A DNA stretch of 64,000 bases, from positions 62,001 through 126,000 of the forward strand of contig NZ_JASNRD010000012.1 of NCBI RefSeq assembly GCF_030412015.1, written 5' to 3'. Position numbers and translations under genes: made by a program. Positions 1 through 8,622 of this stretch are shown piece by piece. Origin of the DNA: Massilia sp. YIM B02763. Lineage in GTDB: Bacteria > Pseudomonadota > Gammaproteobacteria > Burkholderiales > Burkholderiaceae_D. How positions within the stretch are numbered: the stretch's first letter is position 1; each line of letters begins with the position of its first letter. The notes under the pieces were generated by a model, which had not been told where the DNA came from, made no database searches, and was given only the letters and a program-made list of their open reading frames with translations.

Positions 1-237
1 ATGGGCGCGGGCATGATGCCGCTGGCGCTGGGCCTGTCGGGCGACCCGAGTTTCCGTTCGCCGATGGCGATCGCCGTCATCGGGGGACTGATCACGTCGA
101 CGCTACTGAGCCTGCTGGTGGTGCCGGCCGTGTTCACCTACGTGGACGATGCGGAGCACCTGATGGGGAGGATGGTGGGGAAGGTGCGCGGGAAGGGGCG
201 GAAGATTACGCCGCATCAGGAAAGCACGATCGAATGA
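1..237 (+). CDS. RND efflux transporter permease, C-terminal fragment
   Basis: These 78 residues are the last part of an inner-membrane RND (AcrB/HAE1-type) proton-driven pump, which works with a periplasmic adaptor and an outer-membrane channel. The stretch MIPLALG-like/[14 protein letters not shown] followed by [19 protein letters not shown] is the typical last two transmembrane segments and the cytoplasmic exit of this family. The ATG at position 1 is an internal Met; a full gene is about 1,030-1,060 codons, so the true start lies before the window. The basic tail ends at a TGA just before a palindromic repeat. The substrate cannot be told from this fragment. Confidence 0.85.
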   Translation: MGAGMMPLALGLSGDPSFRSPMAIAVIGGLITSTLLSLLVVPAVFTYVDDAEHLMGRMVGKVRGKGRKITPHQESTIE

Positions 238-238
238 C

Positions 239-327
239 GCGTCGTCCCTGCGAAGGCAGGGACCCAATGTTGCTGGCGCTGTCGTAACGCTTGCGAAATT
301 GGGTCCCTGCCTGCGCAGGGACGACGT
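239..327. repeat. REP-like palindrome pair (inverted)
   Basis: Two copies of the palindrome core GTCGTCCCTGCGAAGGCAGG face each other (about 239-267 and 298-326), separated by about 30 bp. The pair lies between the RND gene and the convergent chemoreceptor gene. It can fold into stable hairpins and may help end transcription from both sides. The same family recurs at about ten other loci in this window. Confidence 0.85.
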
Positions 328-342
328 GCGTGTGCTAACGAT

Positions 343-2031
343 TTAGAAGGTTTCCCACTCCTCCGCCAACGCCGCTTTCGATGCCGGCTTCGCCTTCGGC
401 TTGGCGGCGGCAACCACCGGCTTGCGTGCCGGTGCCTGCACCGCCTCGCGCTGCGTCGCTACCGGCGCAGCCGCCTTCGCGCCGCCCGCATCCACCTTGA
501 ACACGGCCACCATCTGCGTCAGCCGCTCCGCCTGCTCCTGCAGGCTGCCGGCGGCGCCGGCCGCTTCCTCGACCAGGGCCGCGTTCTGCTGCGTCACCGC
601 GTCCATCTCGCCCACGGCCTGGTTGATCTGCGTGATGCCGCCCTGCTGCTCGTTGCTGGCGCTGCTGATTTCTCCCATGATGTCGGTCACGCGCTGCACG
701 CTGGCCACCACTTCCTCCATCGTGCTGCCGGCCTGGTTGACGAGCTCGGAGCCCAGCTGCACCTTGGCCACCGAATCGTCGATCAGCTGCTTGATTTCCT
801 TGGCGGCCGAGGCCGAGCGCTGGGCCAGGCCGCGCACTTCGCTCGCCACCACGGCGAAGCCGCGGCCCTCCTCGCCGGCCCTTGCCGCTTCCACGGCGGC
901 ATTCAGCGCCAGGATATTGGTCTGGAAGGCGATGCCGTCGATGACGGCGATGATCTCGACGATCTTGCGCGAAGCCGTGTCGATCTCGCCCATCGTGCCG
1001 ACGACGCGCGCCACCACGTCGCCGCCCTTGCGCGCGACGTCGGACGCGTTCTGCGCGAGCTGGTTGGCCTGCTGGGCGTTCTCGGCATTCTGCTTGACGG
1101 TCGACGTCATTTCCTCCATCGACGACGCCGTCTCTTCCAGCGCGCTCGCCTGCTGCTCGGTGCGCGAGGACAGTTCCAGGTTGCCGGAGGCGATCTCGCG
1201 CGACGCGGTTGCGATCTCGTCGCTGCCCATGCGCACTTCGGACACCACCTTGCGCAGCGCGTCGTTCATTTCCTTGAGCGCCCGCATCAGCTGCGCCGCC
1301 TCGTCCTTGCCGCGGACCTCGATGTCGCTGGTCAGGTCGCCGGCAGCCACCGTGCGCGCCACGTCGACGGCGCGGCCCAGCGGGCGCACGACGGAGCGCG
1401 TGGTCAGGAACGCGGCGCCGAGGGCCAGCAGCACGCTGACGACGGTACCGATGCCGATCTCGAGCGAGGCATACGAGGCGACGCCGTCCGCATCCCTGGA
1501 CAAGGCATCGAACCGGTCTTCCTGGAAGTCGACCTGCTTGCGCAGCACGGCGGCAAAGGCCTGCAGGGCGTCGTAGGTCTTGCTGAACGCGAGCACGGTC
1601 GCCTCGTCGATGTGCCCCTGGGCGACCATAGTCCGCACCTTGGCAACCTGGGCGACATAATCGTCGCGGCGCGCCTTCGCTTCCTGCAGCAACGCCTTGT
1701 CGGCCGGCGTGACCAGCAGCGTGTCGAGCTTGTCGAGGCCCGCGCCGATGGCGTCCAGATTCTTCTGCAGGTGTTCGCCCGCGGCCGCGCGCACGGCAGG
1801 GTCGTCGCTGCCCACCAGCTGCCCCACGCGCGCCATGCTGCCGCGCACCTGGTCGAGCACGACGTTGGCCTGGCGGGCACGCGGCCAGACGCCCTTGGCC
1901 AGGTCCTGGGTGCTGGTATGGACCTTGTCGAGGGATTGGATGCCGACGAACGCCAGCACGAGGATCAGGGCAACGAGCAAGCCGAAGCCGAGCCGCAGCC
2001 GATTGGCGATATTCAGGTTCAAAAGACGCAT
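343..2031 (-). CDS. Methyl-accepting chemotaxis protein with CheR-binding C-terminus
   Basis: Inner-membrane chemoreceptor of 562 residues that signals through CheW/CheA. Visible parts are TM1 (about residues 13-33), a roughly 150-residue periplasmic helical sensor, TM2 (about 190-212), HAMP, and a long cytoplasmic coiled coil with the conserved hairpin tip ([20 protein letters not shown]). The last residues, EEWETF, match the NWETF-type pentapeptide that tethers the adaptation enzymes CheR/CheB. I chose the start at 2031 because it places TM1 ten residues in; the open frame continues upstream to 2142 but adds only an Arg/Pro-rich stretch. No other chemotaxis gene is nearby. The ligand is unknown. 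Confidence 0.93.
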   Translation of the reverse strand: MRLLNLNIANRLRLGFGLLVALILVLAFVGIQSLDKVHTSTQDLAKGVWPRARQANVVLDQVRGSMARVGQLVGSDDPAVRAAAGEHLQKNLDAIGAGLDKLDTLLVTPADKALLQEAKARRDDYVAQVAKVRTMVAQGHIDEATVLAFSKTYDALQAFAAVLRKQVDFQEDRFDALSRDADGVASYASLEIGIGTVVSVLLALGAAFLTTRSVVRPLGRAVDVARTVAAGDLTSDIEVRGKDEAAQLMRALKEMNDALRKVVSEVRMGSDEIATASREIASGNLELSSRTEQQASALEETASSMEEMTSTVKQNAENAQQANQLAQNASDVARKGGDVVARVVGTMGEIDTASRKIVEIIAVIDGIAFQTNILALNAAVEAARAGEEGRGFAVVASEVRGLAQRSASAAKEIKQLIDDSVAKVQLGSELVNQAGSTMEEVVASVQRVTDIMGEISSASNEQQGGITQINQAVGEMDAVTQQNAALVEEAAGAAGSLQEQAERLTQMVAVFKVDAGGAKAAAPVATQREAVQAPARKPVVAAAKPKAKPASKAALAEEWETF

Positions 2032-2160
2032 GGCGAGAAGAAATGGACGCGAGCGACGGGCGCCGGAGACGGGGGCGCGCAGAAGGCAGCACGGGGAATG
2101 GTCGGGGAGCCGGCGGAAGGTGGGGCGGCACGCGAAGCGCAAATGCGCTTGAAAGGCGGA

Positions 2161-2189
2161 AGACTAACCGAATTGTTCCCTTAATGCAA
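2161..2189 (-). promoter_or_regulatory. Putative sigma-70 promoter of the chemoreceptor gene
   Basis: On the minus strand TTGCAT (2189-2184) and TAGTCT (2166-2161) are spaced by 17 bp. The implied start near 2154 gives a leader of about 120 nt to the chosen ATG. No clear sigma-28 flagellar box is visible. The assignment rests on motif match only. Confidence 0.35.
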
Positions 2190-2271
2190 TTTTTTGATAG
2201 ATTTGTCGATCTAGAACAACGGATACATTGCACGGCCGCGGAAAACTACCGGTTTTGATGGGCAACAACGG

Positions 2272-2296
2272 CAAAAGCCGGCACGCAGCCGGCTTC
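2272..2296 (-). terminator. Rho-independent terminator after the DUF883-like gene
   Basis: The inverted repeat AGCCGGC-TGCGT-GCCGGCT is followed by TTTT on the minus strand, about 85 nt past the stop codon of the gene at 2380-3066. Confidence 0.6.
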
Positions 2297-2379
2297 CGGG
2301 TCGAATCGATCCTTCCGCGTCCGGCCAGGCCCCAGGCCAGGCCGCTATCGGAAGTCGATGGCGATCGGCTGGGCGCCGA

Positions 2380-3066
2380 TCAGTAGTCGCGGCGCGAGCC
2401 GCCCAGCAGCTTGGCCAGCACGAAGCCGGCGGCAGCGGCGATGGCCAGGGCGGTAGCCGGCTTTTCGCGCACGTAGTCGAAGCTGGCTTCCTTCCACTTG
2501 CCGTAGGCGTCGGTCAGCTGCTGCTGGCGCTCGCCCAGGCCGCTCGTTGCGCCGCTCAGCATGCCTTGCAGCTTGTCCACGCCGGCGTGGGCGCTGGTAG
2601 CCAGGCGCTCGACAACCGGCTGCACGCTGTTGACGGCCTTGTCGACGTAGGGCTTGGCGGCGTCCGCTGCCTTGTCGATCGACTGGTGCAGGTTCTGCGC
2701 CTTGGCATCGACCTGGGAACCGAGGTCCTTGCTGTCGCCGCCGGTGCCCGAGCCGGTGGCCGCGCCGGCGCTCTGGCTGTTCTGGCTGCCGGCCGAACCG
2801 CTCATGGAGCCGCCCACCGAGCCGCCGGTCGAGCCGATGCTCGATGCGGTGGCGCCGCCGGTGCTGCTGCCGGTCGAGACTTGCTGGTCCTTGCCCTGGT
2901 TCATCGGCGAGCTCTTGCTCATGCTGCCCGAGCCCGAGGTGCTGCCCAGGTTGCCCGAACCGCTGACGGACGACTGGCTGTTGGCGCTGTCCTTGCCCAG
3001 GTTGCTGACGTTGTTGTCCTTGCCGATGGTGCTGCCTTTTGCTTCGTTCGACTTCTGATTATCCAT
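2380..3066 (-). CDS. DUF883/ElaB-YqjD-like membrane-anchored protein with long low-complexity N-terminus
   Basis: A 228-residue protein. The first ~115 residues are Ser/Gly/Thr/Gln/Asn-rich and probably disordered. Residues ~120-190 are amphipathic helix (KAADAAKPYVDKAVNSVQPV). The C-terminus (YVREKPATALAIAAAAGFVLAKLLGG) is the single membrane anchor typical of the DUF883/YqjD family. Family members bind stationary-phase ribosomes at the membrane or respond to stress; the E. coli proteins are about 100 residues, so the Ser/Gly extension here is unusual. The gene stands alone and a terminator hairpin follows it. The family assignment rests mainly on the C-terminal motif. Confidence 0.7.
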   Translation of the reverse strand: MDNQKSNEAKGSTIGKDNNVSNLGKDSANSQSSVSGSGNLGSTSGSGSMSKSSPMNQGKDQQVSTGSSTGGATASSIGSTGGSVGGSMSGSAGSQNSQSAGAATGSGTGGDSKDLGSQVDAKAQNLHQSIDKAADAAKPYVDKAVNSVQPVVERLATSAHAGVDKLQGMLSGATSGLGERQQQLTDAYGKWKEASFDYVREKPATALAIAAAAGFVLAKLLGGSRRDY

Positions 3067-3471
3067 GATGTATTCCTCGTTAAAAGTAGGACCTGAGAGT
3101 AAGACCAGCGCGGATAGGACCGAAACTCGACCATCACCACATTCTTCCTGTATTCCCCTCGAAACAAAACGAAGGCACGAGAATGGGCTGCGTTACATCA
3201 ACGGACTCTAGTGGACAGTGCACGGGATCAAGTTTTGTTGGCGTTGACCGCGCAGCTGCTCAAAAGTTCCATCGATGTCCGATCCCCCTCGCGTCTCATT
3301 GGGTGCAGCGGGTGCCTGAAAATCGACAACGTCGAAATGCGGCGTCGCAATAGAAAAAATATAACTTTTGGTCATCGTGCACTGTGCGGTGCATAACAAA
3401 CAAGAGGGAACGGGGAAGTCGGCGCGAGCAGGACGCCGGCGGCGGCGCGGAATACGAGGATGGAAGCCGAA
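3067..3471. other. Intergenic region without a convincing gene
   Basis: About 400 bp upstream of the DUF883-like gene. Two mirror-image open frames (about 3208-3399) arise from a 10-bp inverted repeat, ACAGTGCACG (about 3215) and CGTGCACTGT (about 3379). Neither has a ribosome-binding site or a recognisable product. The right end leads into the tRNA terminator. I see nothing else here. Confidence 0.5.
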
Positions 3472-3500
3472 AACAAAAAGCCCAGCGATGAAGCTGGGCT
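3472..3500 (-). terminator. Terminator downstream of tRNA-Thr
   Basis: On the minus strand AGCCCAGC-TTCATC-GCTGGGCT is followed by a T-rich run (TTTTTGTTTT), starting 10 nt after the CCA end of the tRNA. Confidence 0.85.
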
Positions 3501-3509
3501 TGATGTATT

Positions 3510-3585
3510 TGGTGCCGCTGACCGGAATCGAACTGGTGACCTTCGCATTACGAATGCGCTGCTCTACCGACTGAGCTACAGCGGC
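3510..3585 (-). tRNA. tRNA-Thr(CGT)
   Basis: A 76-nt cloverleaf on the minus strand begins GCCGCTGTAGCTCAGTCGGT and ends GGCACCA with an encoded CCA. The T-loop GGTTCGATTCC-type sequence (here AGTTCGATTCCGGTC) and the acceptor stem GCCGCTG/CAGCGGC pair well. The anticodon loop TTCGTAA gives anticodon CGT, which reads ACG (threonine). Confidence 0.96.
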
Positions 3586-3594
3586 GGGAGCCGT

Positions 3595-3603
3595 ATTCTA
3601 GCA
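3595..3603 (-). promoter_or_regulatory. Extended -10 promoter of tRNA-Thr
   Basis: TGCTAGAAT on the minus strand, 10 nt upstream of the mature 5' end, is an extended -10 element. The -35 region is weak. Confidence 0.45.
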
Positions 3604-3677
3604 AAGAAGTTCACAGGATTGCTAGAGTAACTCGGCAATTTTATTTGGGCAGCGCGAAAATAAAGGTGCTGCACAGG

Positions 3678-3708
3678 AAATTGGGCCCTGCCTTCGCAGG
3701 GGCGACGG
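3678..3708. repeat. Single REP-like palindrome, GGGCCC variant
   Basis: ATTGGGCCCTGCCTTCGCAG continuing into GGGGCGACG is one arm of the dispersed palindrome family. It sits between fbp and tRNA-Thr and may act as the transcript end of fbp. Confidence 0.7.
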
Positions 3709-3742
3709 GGGCTCGCGGCGCGGGTGCGGCCGCGCTGTGGAT

Positions 3743-4744
3743 TTACTCGGCGTGGTAGGACGTGACGCGGTCCACTTCGCTCTTCGAACCGAGGAAGACC
3801 GGCACGCGCTGGTGCAGCTTCTGCGGGGGGATGTCGAGGATGCGCCCCTTGCCGTCGGTGGCGGCGCCGCCGGCCTGCTCGACGATCATCGCCATCGGGT
3901 TGGCCTCGTACATCAGGCGCAGCTTGCCCGGCTGAGACGGGTCGCGGCTGTCGGCCGGGTACATGAAGATGCCGCCGCGGTTCAGGATGCGGTGCACGTC
4001 GGCCACCATCGAGGCGATCCAGCGCATATTGAAATCCTTGCCGCGCGGGCCGGTCTTCCCTTCCAGCATTTCGGACACGTAGCGCTGGACCGGCGGGTAC
4101 CAGTGGCGCTGGTTCGACATATTGATGGCGAACTCCTTCGTCTCCACCGGAATCTGCATATTGCGCTGGGTGAGTACCCAGGAACCCATCTCGCGGTCCA
4201 GCGTGAAGCACTGCACGCCGTTGCCGGTGGTGAGCACCAGCATCGTCTGCGGGCCGTACACGGCATAGCCGGCCGCCACCTGCTTGCTGCCCGGCTGCAT
4301 GAAGTCCTGCTCGGTCGGCTGGCTCATGCCTTCCGGCGCCTTCAGCACCGAGAAGATGGTGCCGATCGAGACGTTGACGTCGATGTTCGAGGAGCCGTCG
4401 AGCGGATCGAACAGCAGCATGTATTCGCCCATCGGGTAGCGGTTCGGGATCGGGTGGATCGATTCCATCTCTTCCGACGCCATCGCCGCCAGGTGGCCGC
4501 CCCACTCGTTCGCCTCGAGCAGGATCTCGTTCGAGATCACGTCGAGCTTCTTCTGCACCTCGCCCTGGATGTTCTCCGTTTCCGCGCTGCCCAGGATGTC
4601 GCCGAGGGCGCCCTTGCCGACCGAGTGCGAGATCGTCTTGCAGGCGCGCGACACGACCTCCAGCAGGAGGCGCAGCGATGCCGGGATGTTGTCGTGGAGG
4701 CGTTGTTCCTCGACGAGGTATTGGGTCAGGCTGACACGTTTCAT
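3743..4744 (-). CDS. fbp: Fructose-1,6-bisphosphatase class I
   Basis: A cytosolic gluconeogenic enzyme that hydrolyses fructose-1,6-bisphosphate to fructose-6-phosphate and phosphate with Mg2+. The 333-residue length is normal for the family. The metal-binding core [16 protein letters not shown] (about 113-128) and the C-terminal [18 protein letters not shown] signature are intact. The start at 4744 ([10 protein letters not shown]) is the family's usual N-terminus; the open frame extends upstream to 4804 without homology. It is transcribed in the same direction as pepN, about 100 bp downstream of it. Confidence 0.97.
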   Translation of the reverse strand: MKRVSLTQYLVEEQRLHDNIPASLRLLLEVVSRACKTISHSVGKGALGDILGSAETENIQGEVQKKLDVISNEILLEANEWGGHLAAMASEEMESIHPIPNRYPMGEYMLLFDPLDGSSNIDVNVSIGTIFSVLKAPEGMSQPTEQDFMQPGSKQVAAGYAVYGPQTMLVLTTGNGVQCFTLDREMGSWVLTQRNMQIPVETKEFAINMSNQRHWYPPVQRYVSEMLEGKTGPRGKDFNMRWIASMVADVHRILNRGGIFMYPADSRDPSQPGKLRLMYEANPMAMIVEQAGGAATDGKGRILDIPPQKLHQRVPVFLGSKSEVDRVTSYHAE

Positions 4745-4805
4745 GGTTTCTTTCGGTTTGTTTAAATTCGTTATCACATGTCGTTGGCTGCGGTGGCTGC
4801 ACACC

Positions 4806-4847
4806 GGGGTCAGAGCCCTTTTAAAAGCAACACCGGGCTCTGACCCC
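4806..4847. repeat. 13-bp perfect inverted repeat at the 3' end of pepN
   Basis: GGGGTCAGAGCCC (4806-4818) and GGGCTCTGACCCC (4835-4847) flank a 16-nt loop. The right arm touches the pepN stop codon. It could act as a hairpin at the pepN 3' end, but there is no U-tract, so it looks more like a dispersed REP-type unit than a classic terminator. Confidence 0.75.
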
Positions 4848-7513
4848 TAGGCCAGCGCCTTGCCGACGACTTCGCGCACGTCGTTCGACAGCTTGGCCTG
4901 GCCGGCCACCTGCTGCAGCGCCTTCTTCATGTGCGCCTGCAGGGCCGGCGTGTAGCGGCGCCAGCGGTCCATCGCGCGGGCCAGGCGGCTGGCGACCTGC
5001 GGGTTCAGGGCGTCGAGGGCGATCACCTGCTCGGCCCAGAACGCGTAGCCGCTGCCGTCCGGCGCGTGGAAGCCGACCGGGTTGCCGGCACAGAAGGTGG
5101 ACACCAGGCTGCGCGCGCGGTTCGGATTACGCAGCGTGAAGGCCTTGTGCGTCATCAGCTCGCGCACGGCGGCCACGTTCGTGGTCGGGGCCGAGGCCTG
5201 CATCGCGAACCACTTGTCGACCACCAGCGCCTCGTTCTGGAATTCGTCGTAGAAGCGCTGCAGCGAATCAGCTGAATTCGCCGCCGCGCCGGCCGCGCGC
5301 GCATGCACGAGGGCGGCCAGGGCGGCGACGCGGTCGGTCATGTTGCCGGCCTCGTCGAACTGCTTCTGGGCCAGCGCGATCGATTCGGCGTCCGGCGCCG
5401 CGCACAGGTAGGACAGCGCCAGGTTCTTCAGCGCGCGCTTGCCGATCGATTCGGCGTCCGGGCTGTATTCGCCCGGCGTCTGGTTCGCTTCGTACTGGGC
5501 CAGCAGCTCGGCACGCAGGCGCGCGCCGATGTCGGCCCGCACGAACTGGCGCGCGACGTGGATGGCCAGCGGATCGACCACCTCGAGCTGGTCGGCGACC
5601 ATGGTTTCCGACGGCAGCAGCAGGGCCTGCTCGCGGAAGGCCGGGTCGAGCGTCTCGTCGGCCAGGATCTTGCGCATGGCCTCGACGAACACGTCGTCCA
5701 GGTCCAGCTTGACCTTGTCAGGGTTGGCGGTATCGACCTGGGCCGCGAGCTTGAGCAGGCGGCTCATCGCCAGGCGCTGGCCCGCTTCCCAGCGGTTGAC
5801 GGGATCGCTGTCATGGCTGAACAGGTGGACCAGTTCGGCGTCGCTGTAGCCGTACTTGAGGATCACGGGCGCGGAGAAATCGCGCAGGATCGACGGGGTC
5901 GGCTGCTCGGCCACGCCCGTGAACACGAAGGTCTGGTCCGCTTCCGTCAGCTCCAGCACCGCCGTGCCGCCGTATTCCTTGCCGTCGACGACGAGCGGCA
6001 AATCGCGTCCGTCCTCGCCCAGCAGGCCGACGGCGACGGGGATGTGGAACGGCAGCTTCTCGGGCTGGCCCGGGGTCGGCGGGCAGGATTGCAGCAGGCG
6101 CAGCGTATAGGTCTGATTTTCCGCGTCGTAGCGGGTCTCGGCCTGCACGACGGGCGTGCCGGCCTGGCTGTACCAGCGCTCGAACAGCGTCAGGTCGCGA
6201 TTGTTGGCGTCCGCCATGGCCATGCGGAAGTCGTCGCAGGTGACGGCCTGCTCGTCATGGCGTGCGAAGTACAGGTCCATGCCCTTGCGGAAGCCTTCGC
6301 GGCCCAGCAGGGTCTGGTACATGCGCACGACCTCGGCGCCCTTCTCGTAGACGGTGACCGTGTAGAAGTTGTTGATCTCGACGAAGGAGTCGGGACGCAC
6401 CGGGTGCGCCATGGGGCCGGCGTCTTCCGGGAACTGGGCCTGGCGCAACGTGCGCACCTGGTCGATGCGGGTGACGGCGCGGCCGGTGTCGGTGCCGATC
6501 ATGTCGGCCGAGAATTCCTGGTCGCGGAACACGGTCAGGCCTTCCTTCAGCGACAGCTGGAACCAGTCGCGGCAGGTGACGCGGTTACCCGTCCAGTTGT
6601 GGAAGTACTCGTGGCCGACCACGGCCTCGATACCCTGGAAGTCGGTGTCGGTGGCGACGCGCGGGTTGGCCAGCACATACTTCGTGTTGAAGATGTTCAG
6701 GCCCTTGTTCTCCATCGCGCCCATGTTGAAGTCGCCCACGGCGACGATCATGAAGCGGTCCAGGTCGAGCTCGAGGTTCCAGCGCTCCTCGTCCCAGCGG
6801 ATGCTGTGCTTGAGCGACTGCATCGCGTAATCGGTCTTGTCGAGGTTGCCCTCCTCGACCCAGACCTGCAGCAGCGCGTCGCGGCCGTCCGCCAGGCGGA
6901 AGGTCTCTTCCTGGCAGACGAGGCGCGCGGCCACCAGGGCGAACAGATAGGAAGGCTTCTTGAACGGGTCTTCCCACAGCGCGTAGTGGCGGCCGTCTTC
7001 CAGGTCGCCCTGCTCGATCAGGTTGCCGTTCGACAGCAGCACCGGGTACTTGTCCTTGTCGGCGCGCAGCATGACGGTGAACTTGGCCATCACGTCCGGG
7101 CGGTCCGGGAAATAGGTGATGCGGCGGAAGCCCTCGGCCTCGCACTGGGTATAGAAGCTGCCGTTGGAGGTGTACAAGCCGCTCAGCGTGGTATTGCTTT
7201 CCGGCACGCAAATGCTTTCGATCTCCAACACGACGTCGTCGGGCGCGTTGGCGATGCGCAGGACGGTGCCGTCGATCGCATACTCGCGCTCGCCCAGGGT
7301 CTTGCCGTTCAGGCGGATGGCCACCAGTTCGATCTCCTCGCCGAACAGTTCGATCTCGCGCTGGGCGCTGGCCGGGTTGCGGCGCAGCGTCAGGCGGTTG
7401 GCGACGACGGTGCGACGCGGGTCGAGGTCGAAGCCGAGTTCCACGGTATCGACCAGGTAGCTGGGGGCGGTATAGTCTTTCCGGTAGATGGTCAGGGGCG
7501 TATCGGTGCGCAT
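4847..7513 (-). CDS. pepN: Aminopeptidase N (M1 family)
   Basis: A cytosolic zinc aminopeptidase of 888 residues that removes N-terminal residues from peptides. The exopeptidase motif GAMEN is at about 263-267. The zinc motif HEYFHNW (HExxH) is at about 298, with the third ligand Glu in KEGLTVFRDQEF about 20 residues later. The long C-terminal helical domain is complete, matching the E. coli type (870 residues). It ends exactly at a 13-bp inverted repeat. The start at 7513 (MRTDTPLTIYRKDY) fits the family. Confidence 0.97.
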   Translation of the reverse strand: MRTDTPLTIYRKDYTAPSYLVDTVELGFDLDPRRTVVANRLTLRRNPASAQREIELFGEEIELVAIRLNGKTLGEREYAIDGTVLRIANAPDDVVLEIESICVPESNTTLSGLYTSNGSFYTQCEAEGFRRITYFPDRPDVMAKFTVMLRADKDKYPVLLSNGNLIEQGDLEDGRHYALWEDPFKKPSYLFALVAARLVCQEETFRLADGRDALLQVWVEEGNLDKTDYAMQSLKHSIRWDEERWNLELDLDRFMIVAVGDFNMGAMENKGLNIFNTKYVLANPRVATDTDFQGIEAVVGHEYFHNWTGNRVTCRDWFQLSLKEGLTVFRDQEFSADMIGTDTGRAVTRIDQVRTLRQAQFPEDAGPMAHPVRPDSFVEINNFYTVTVYEKGAEVVRMYQTLLGREGFRKGMDLYFARHDEQAVTCDDFRMAMADANNRDLTLFERWYSQAGTPVVQAETRYDAENQTYTLRLLQSCPPTPGQPEKLPFHIPVAVGLLGEDGRDLPLVVDGKEYGGTAVLELTEADQTFVFTGVAEQPTPSILRDFSAPVILKYGYSDAELVHLFSHDSDPVNRWEAGQRLAMSRLLKLAAQVDTANPDKVKLDLDDVFVEAMRKILADETLDPAFREQALLLPSETMVADQLEVVDPLAIHVARQFVRADIGARLRAELLAQYEANQTPGEYSPDAESIGKRALKNLALSYLCAAPDAESIALAQKQFDEAGNMTDRVAALAALVHARAAGAAANSADSLQRFYDEFQNEALVVDKWFAMQASAPTTNVAAVRELMTHKAFTLRNPNRARSLVSTFCAGNPVGFHAPDGSGYAFWAEQVIALDALNPQVASRLARAMDRWRRYTPALQAHMKKALQQVAGQAKLSNDVREVVGKALA

Positions 7514-7680
7514 GGTGAGGAATCCGCAAGGCCGTTGGTGAAGTGCCTATTTTACCAACATGACGGGCTTGCAAAACGCGCGCATTTTCGCGCGTTCCAT
7601 GTATCTTCATGTAGTGCTCGTAACCGCTCGTAAATGTATCGACGAATATCAAACAACAGGCATATCATGTCCCCTGTATA
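7514..7680. other. pepN upstream region
   Basis: About 165 bp upstream of pepN and before the MITE-like element. It is AT-richer than its surroundings and probably holds the pepN promoter, but no pair of hexamers stands out. No gene is visible. Confidence 0.4.
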
Positions 7681-7838
7681 AGAGTCTATCCCAATAGGCT
7701 GGAGTCGTTGCTGGCGCGCCTGGAAAGCGCGGGCGGCGTTGCTCGTCGTTGCGTGGCACAGCCACGCGCCTCCTCGCGCCTTGCCCGCACTTCCCATGCA
7801 CTGCCATCAACTTCCCCCCGCCTATTGGGATAGACTCT
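7681..7838. mobile_element. MITE-like element, 158 bp with 19-bp perfect terminal inverted repeats
   Basis: AGAGTCTATCCCAATAGGC (7681-7699) is the exact reverse complement of 7820-7838. The ~120 bp between contain further GC-rich inverted segments (GCGCGCC, GTGGCACAGCCAC) and no credible gene. The right end is 33 bp upstream of the DUF4136 lipoprotein start, so the element supplies part of that promoter region. I see no clear target-site duplication. No transposase is encoded; a non-autonomous element or a large stem-loop regulator are both possible. Confidence 0.6.
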
Positions 7839-7871
7839 ACCGATTGCCGAATAGAATCTTTGGAGAAAGTC

Positions 7872-8513
7872 ATGAAATTCACGATGCTCGCTGCGGTAAC
7901 GTCGCTGAGCCTGTTGCTGGGTGGCTGCGCGACCACGATCCGCAGCGACGTCACCACCTTTCACCAGTGGCCGGCCCAGCTGCCGGACAAGAGCTATGCC
8001 TTCGAGGCGCCGCCGCCGCAGGACAATACGCTGGAACTGCAGGCCTACCAGAACCTGGTGCGCGGCCAGCTCGGCCGCCTCGGCTTCCGCGAGGCGCCGC
8101 AAGGGCCGGCCCTGAAGGTGTCGATGCGCTTCTCGACCATCGACGTGCCCACCCAGGTGATCTATCCGAACTACGCGCCCATGTACGGCCCGTATTCGCC
8201 GCGCTTCGGCTACCTGGGCTGGCACCGCCGCGTGTGGGGCGGCGGCTGGTATAGCCCGTTCTACGACCCGTTCTGGGGCCCGTTCCCCGCCTATGACGTG
8301 CAAACCGAGCACCGCTACCACCGCCAGCTGCAGGTCGGCATCGTGGAAGCGCGCGACGGCAAGCGCCTGTTCGACGTCACGGTGCGCAACGTCAGCAGTA
8401 ATATGTCGACGCCGGAAGTGATGCCGGCGCTGGTGCAGAGCGCGTTCGAAGGGTTTCCGGGGCCGAACGGGGGGTCGCGCTTGATCGAGTTGAAGCAGGA
8501 GCCGAAGACCTGA
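7872..8513 (+). CDS. DUF4136-type lipoprotein
   Basis: A 213-residue predicted lipoprotein. The signal MKFTMLAAVTSLSLLLGGC ends in a lipobox (LLGGC), so Cys19 is the likely lipidated residue. The mature part has the DUF4136 pattern: FHQWP...YAF...LELQAYQNLVRGQL, a Tyr/Trp/Gly/Pro-rich middle (about 98-142) and a VEARDGKRLFDVTV strand pattern. The start at 7872 gives the lipobox; the open frame extends upstream into the repeat element. Function of the family is unknown. A REP pair follows at once. Confidence 0.8.
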   Translation: MKFTMLAAVTSLSLLLGGCATTIRSDVTTFHQWPAQLPDKSYAFEAPPPQDNTLELQAYQNLVRGQLGRLGFREAPQGPALKVSMRFSTIDVPTQVIYPNYAPMYGPYSPRFGYLGWHRRVWGGGWYSPFYDPFWGPFPAYDVQTEHRYHRQLQVGIVEARDGKRLFDVTVRNVSSNMSTPEVMPALVQSAFEGFPGPNGGSRLIELKQEPKT

Positions 8514-8532
8514 TCTTCAAGCAGCGCTCGAC

Positions 8533-8621
8533 AACGTCGTCCCTGCGAAGGCAGGGACCCAATTTCCGCGCGTCGCGTCTACGCATGCAACATTGGGTCC
8601 CCGCCTTCGCGGGGACGACGT
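8533..8621. repeat. REP-like palindrome pair (inverted)
   Basis: Inverted copies at about 8534-8562 and 8592-8620 lie between the convergent lipoprotein and VOC genes. The second copy is a CCCCGCC/GGCGGGG variant with compensating changes on both arms, so hairpin pairing is kept. Confidence 0.85.
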
Positions 8622-8622
8622 G

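Noticed and set aside
335..2233. 632-codon frame overlapping the chemoreceptor gene
   Set aside because: Arg/Ala/Gly-rich frame-shift shadow; the chemoreceptor frame contains all family motifs.
3208..3399. Two mirror open frames of about 62 codons between the DUF883-like gene and tRNA-Thr
   Set aside because: They arise from a short inverted repeat, have no ribosome site and no recognisable product.
5303..7633. 776-codon plus-strand frame opposite pepN
   Set aside because: Antisense shadow of pepN with no family signature.
7739..8254. Frame beginning inside the MITE-like element and overlapping the lipoprotein gene
   Set aside because: The lipoprotein frame has a lipobox and domain pattern; this one is a shifted Pro/Arg-rich shadow.
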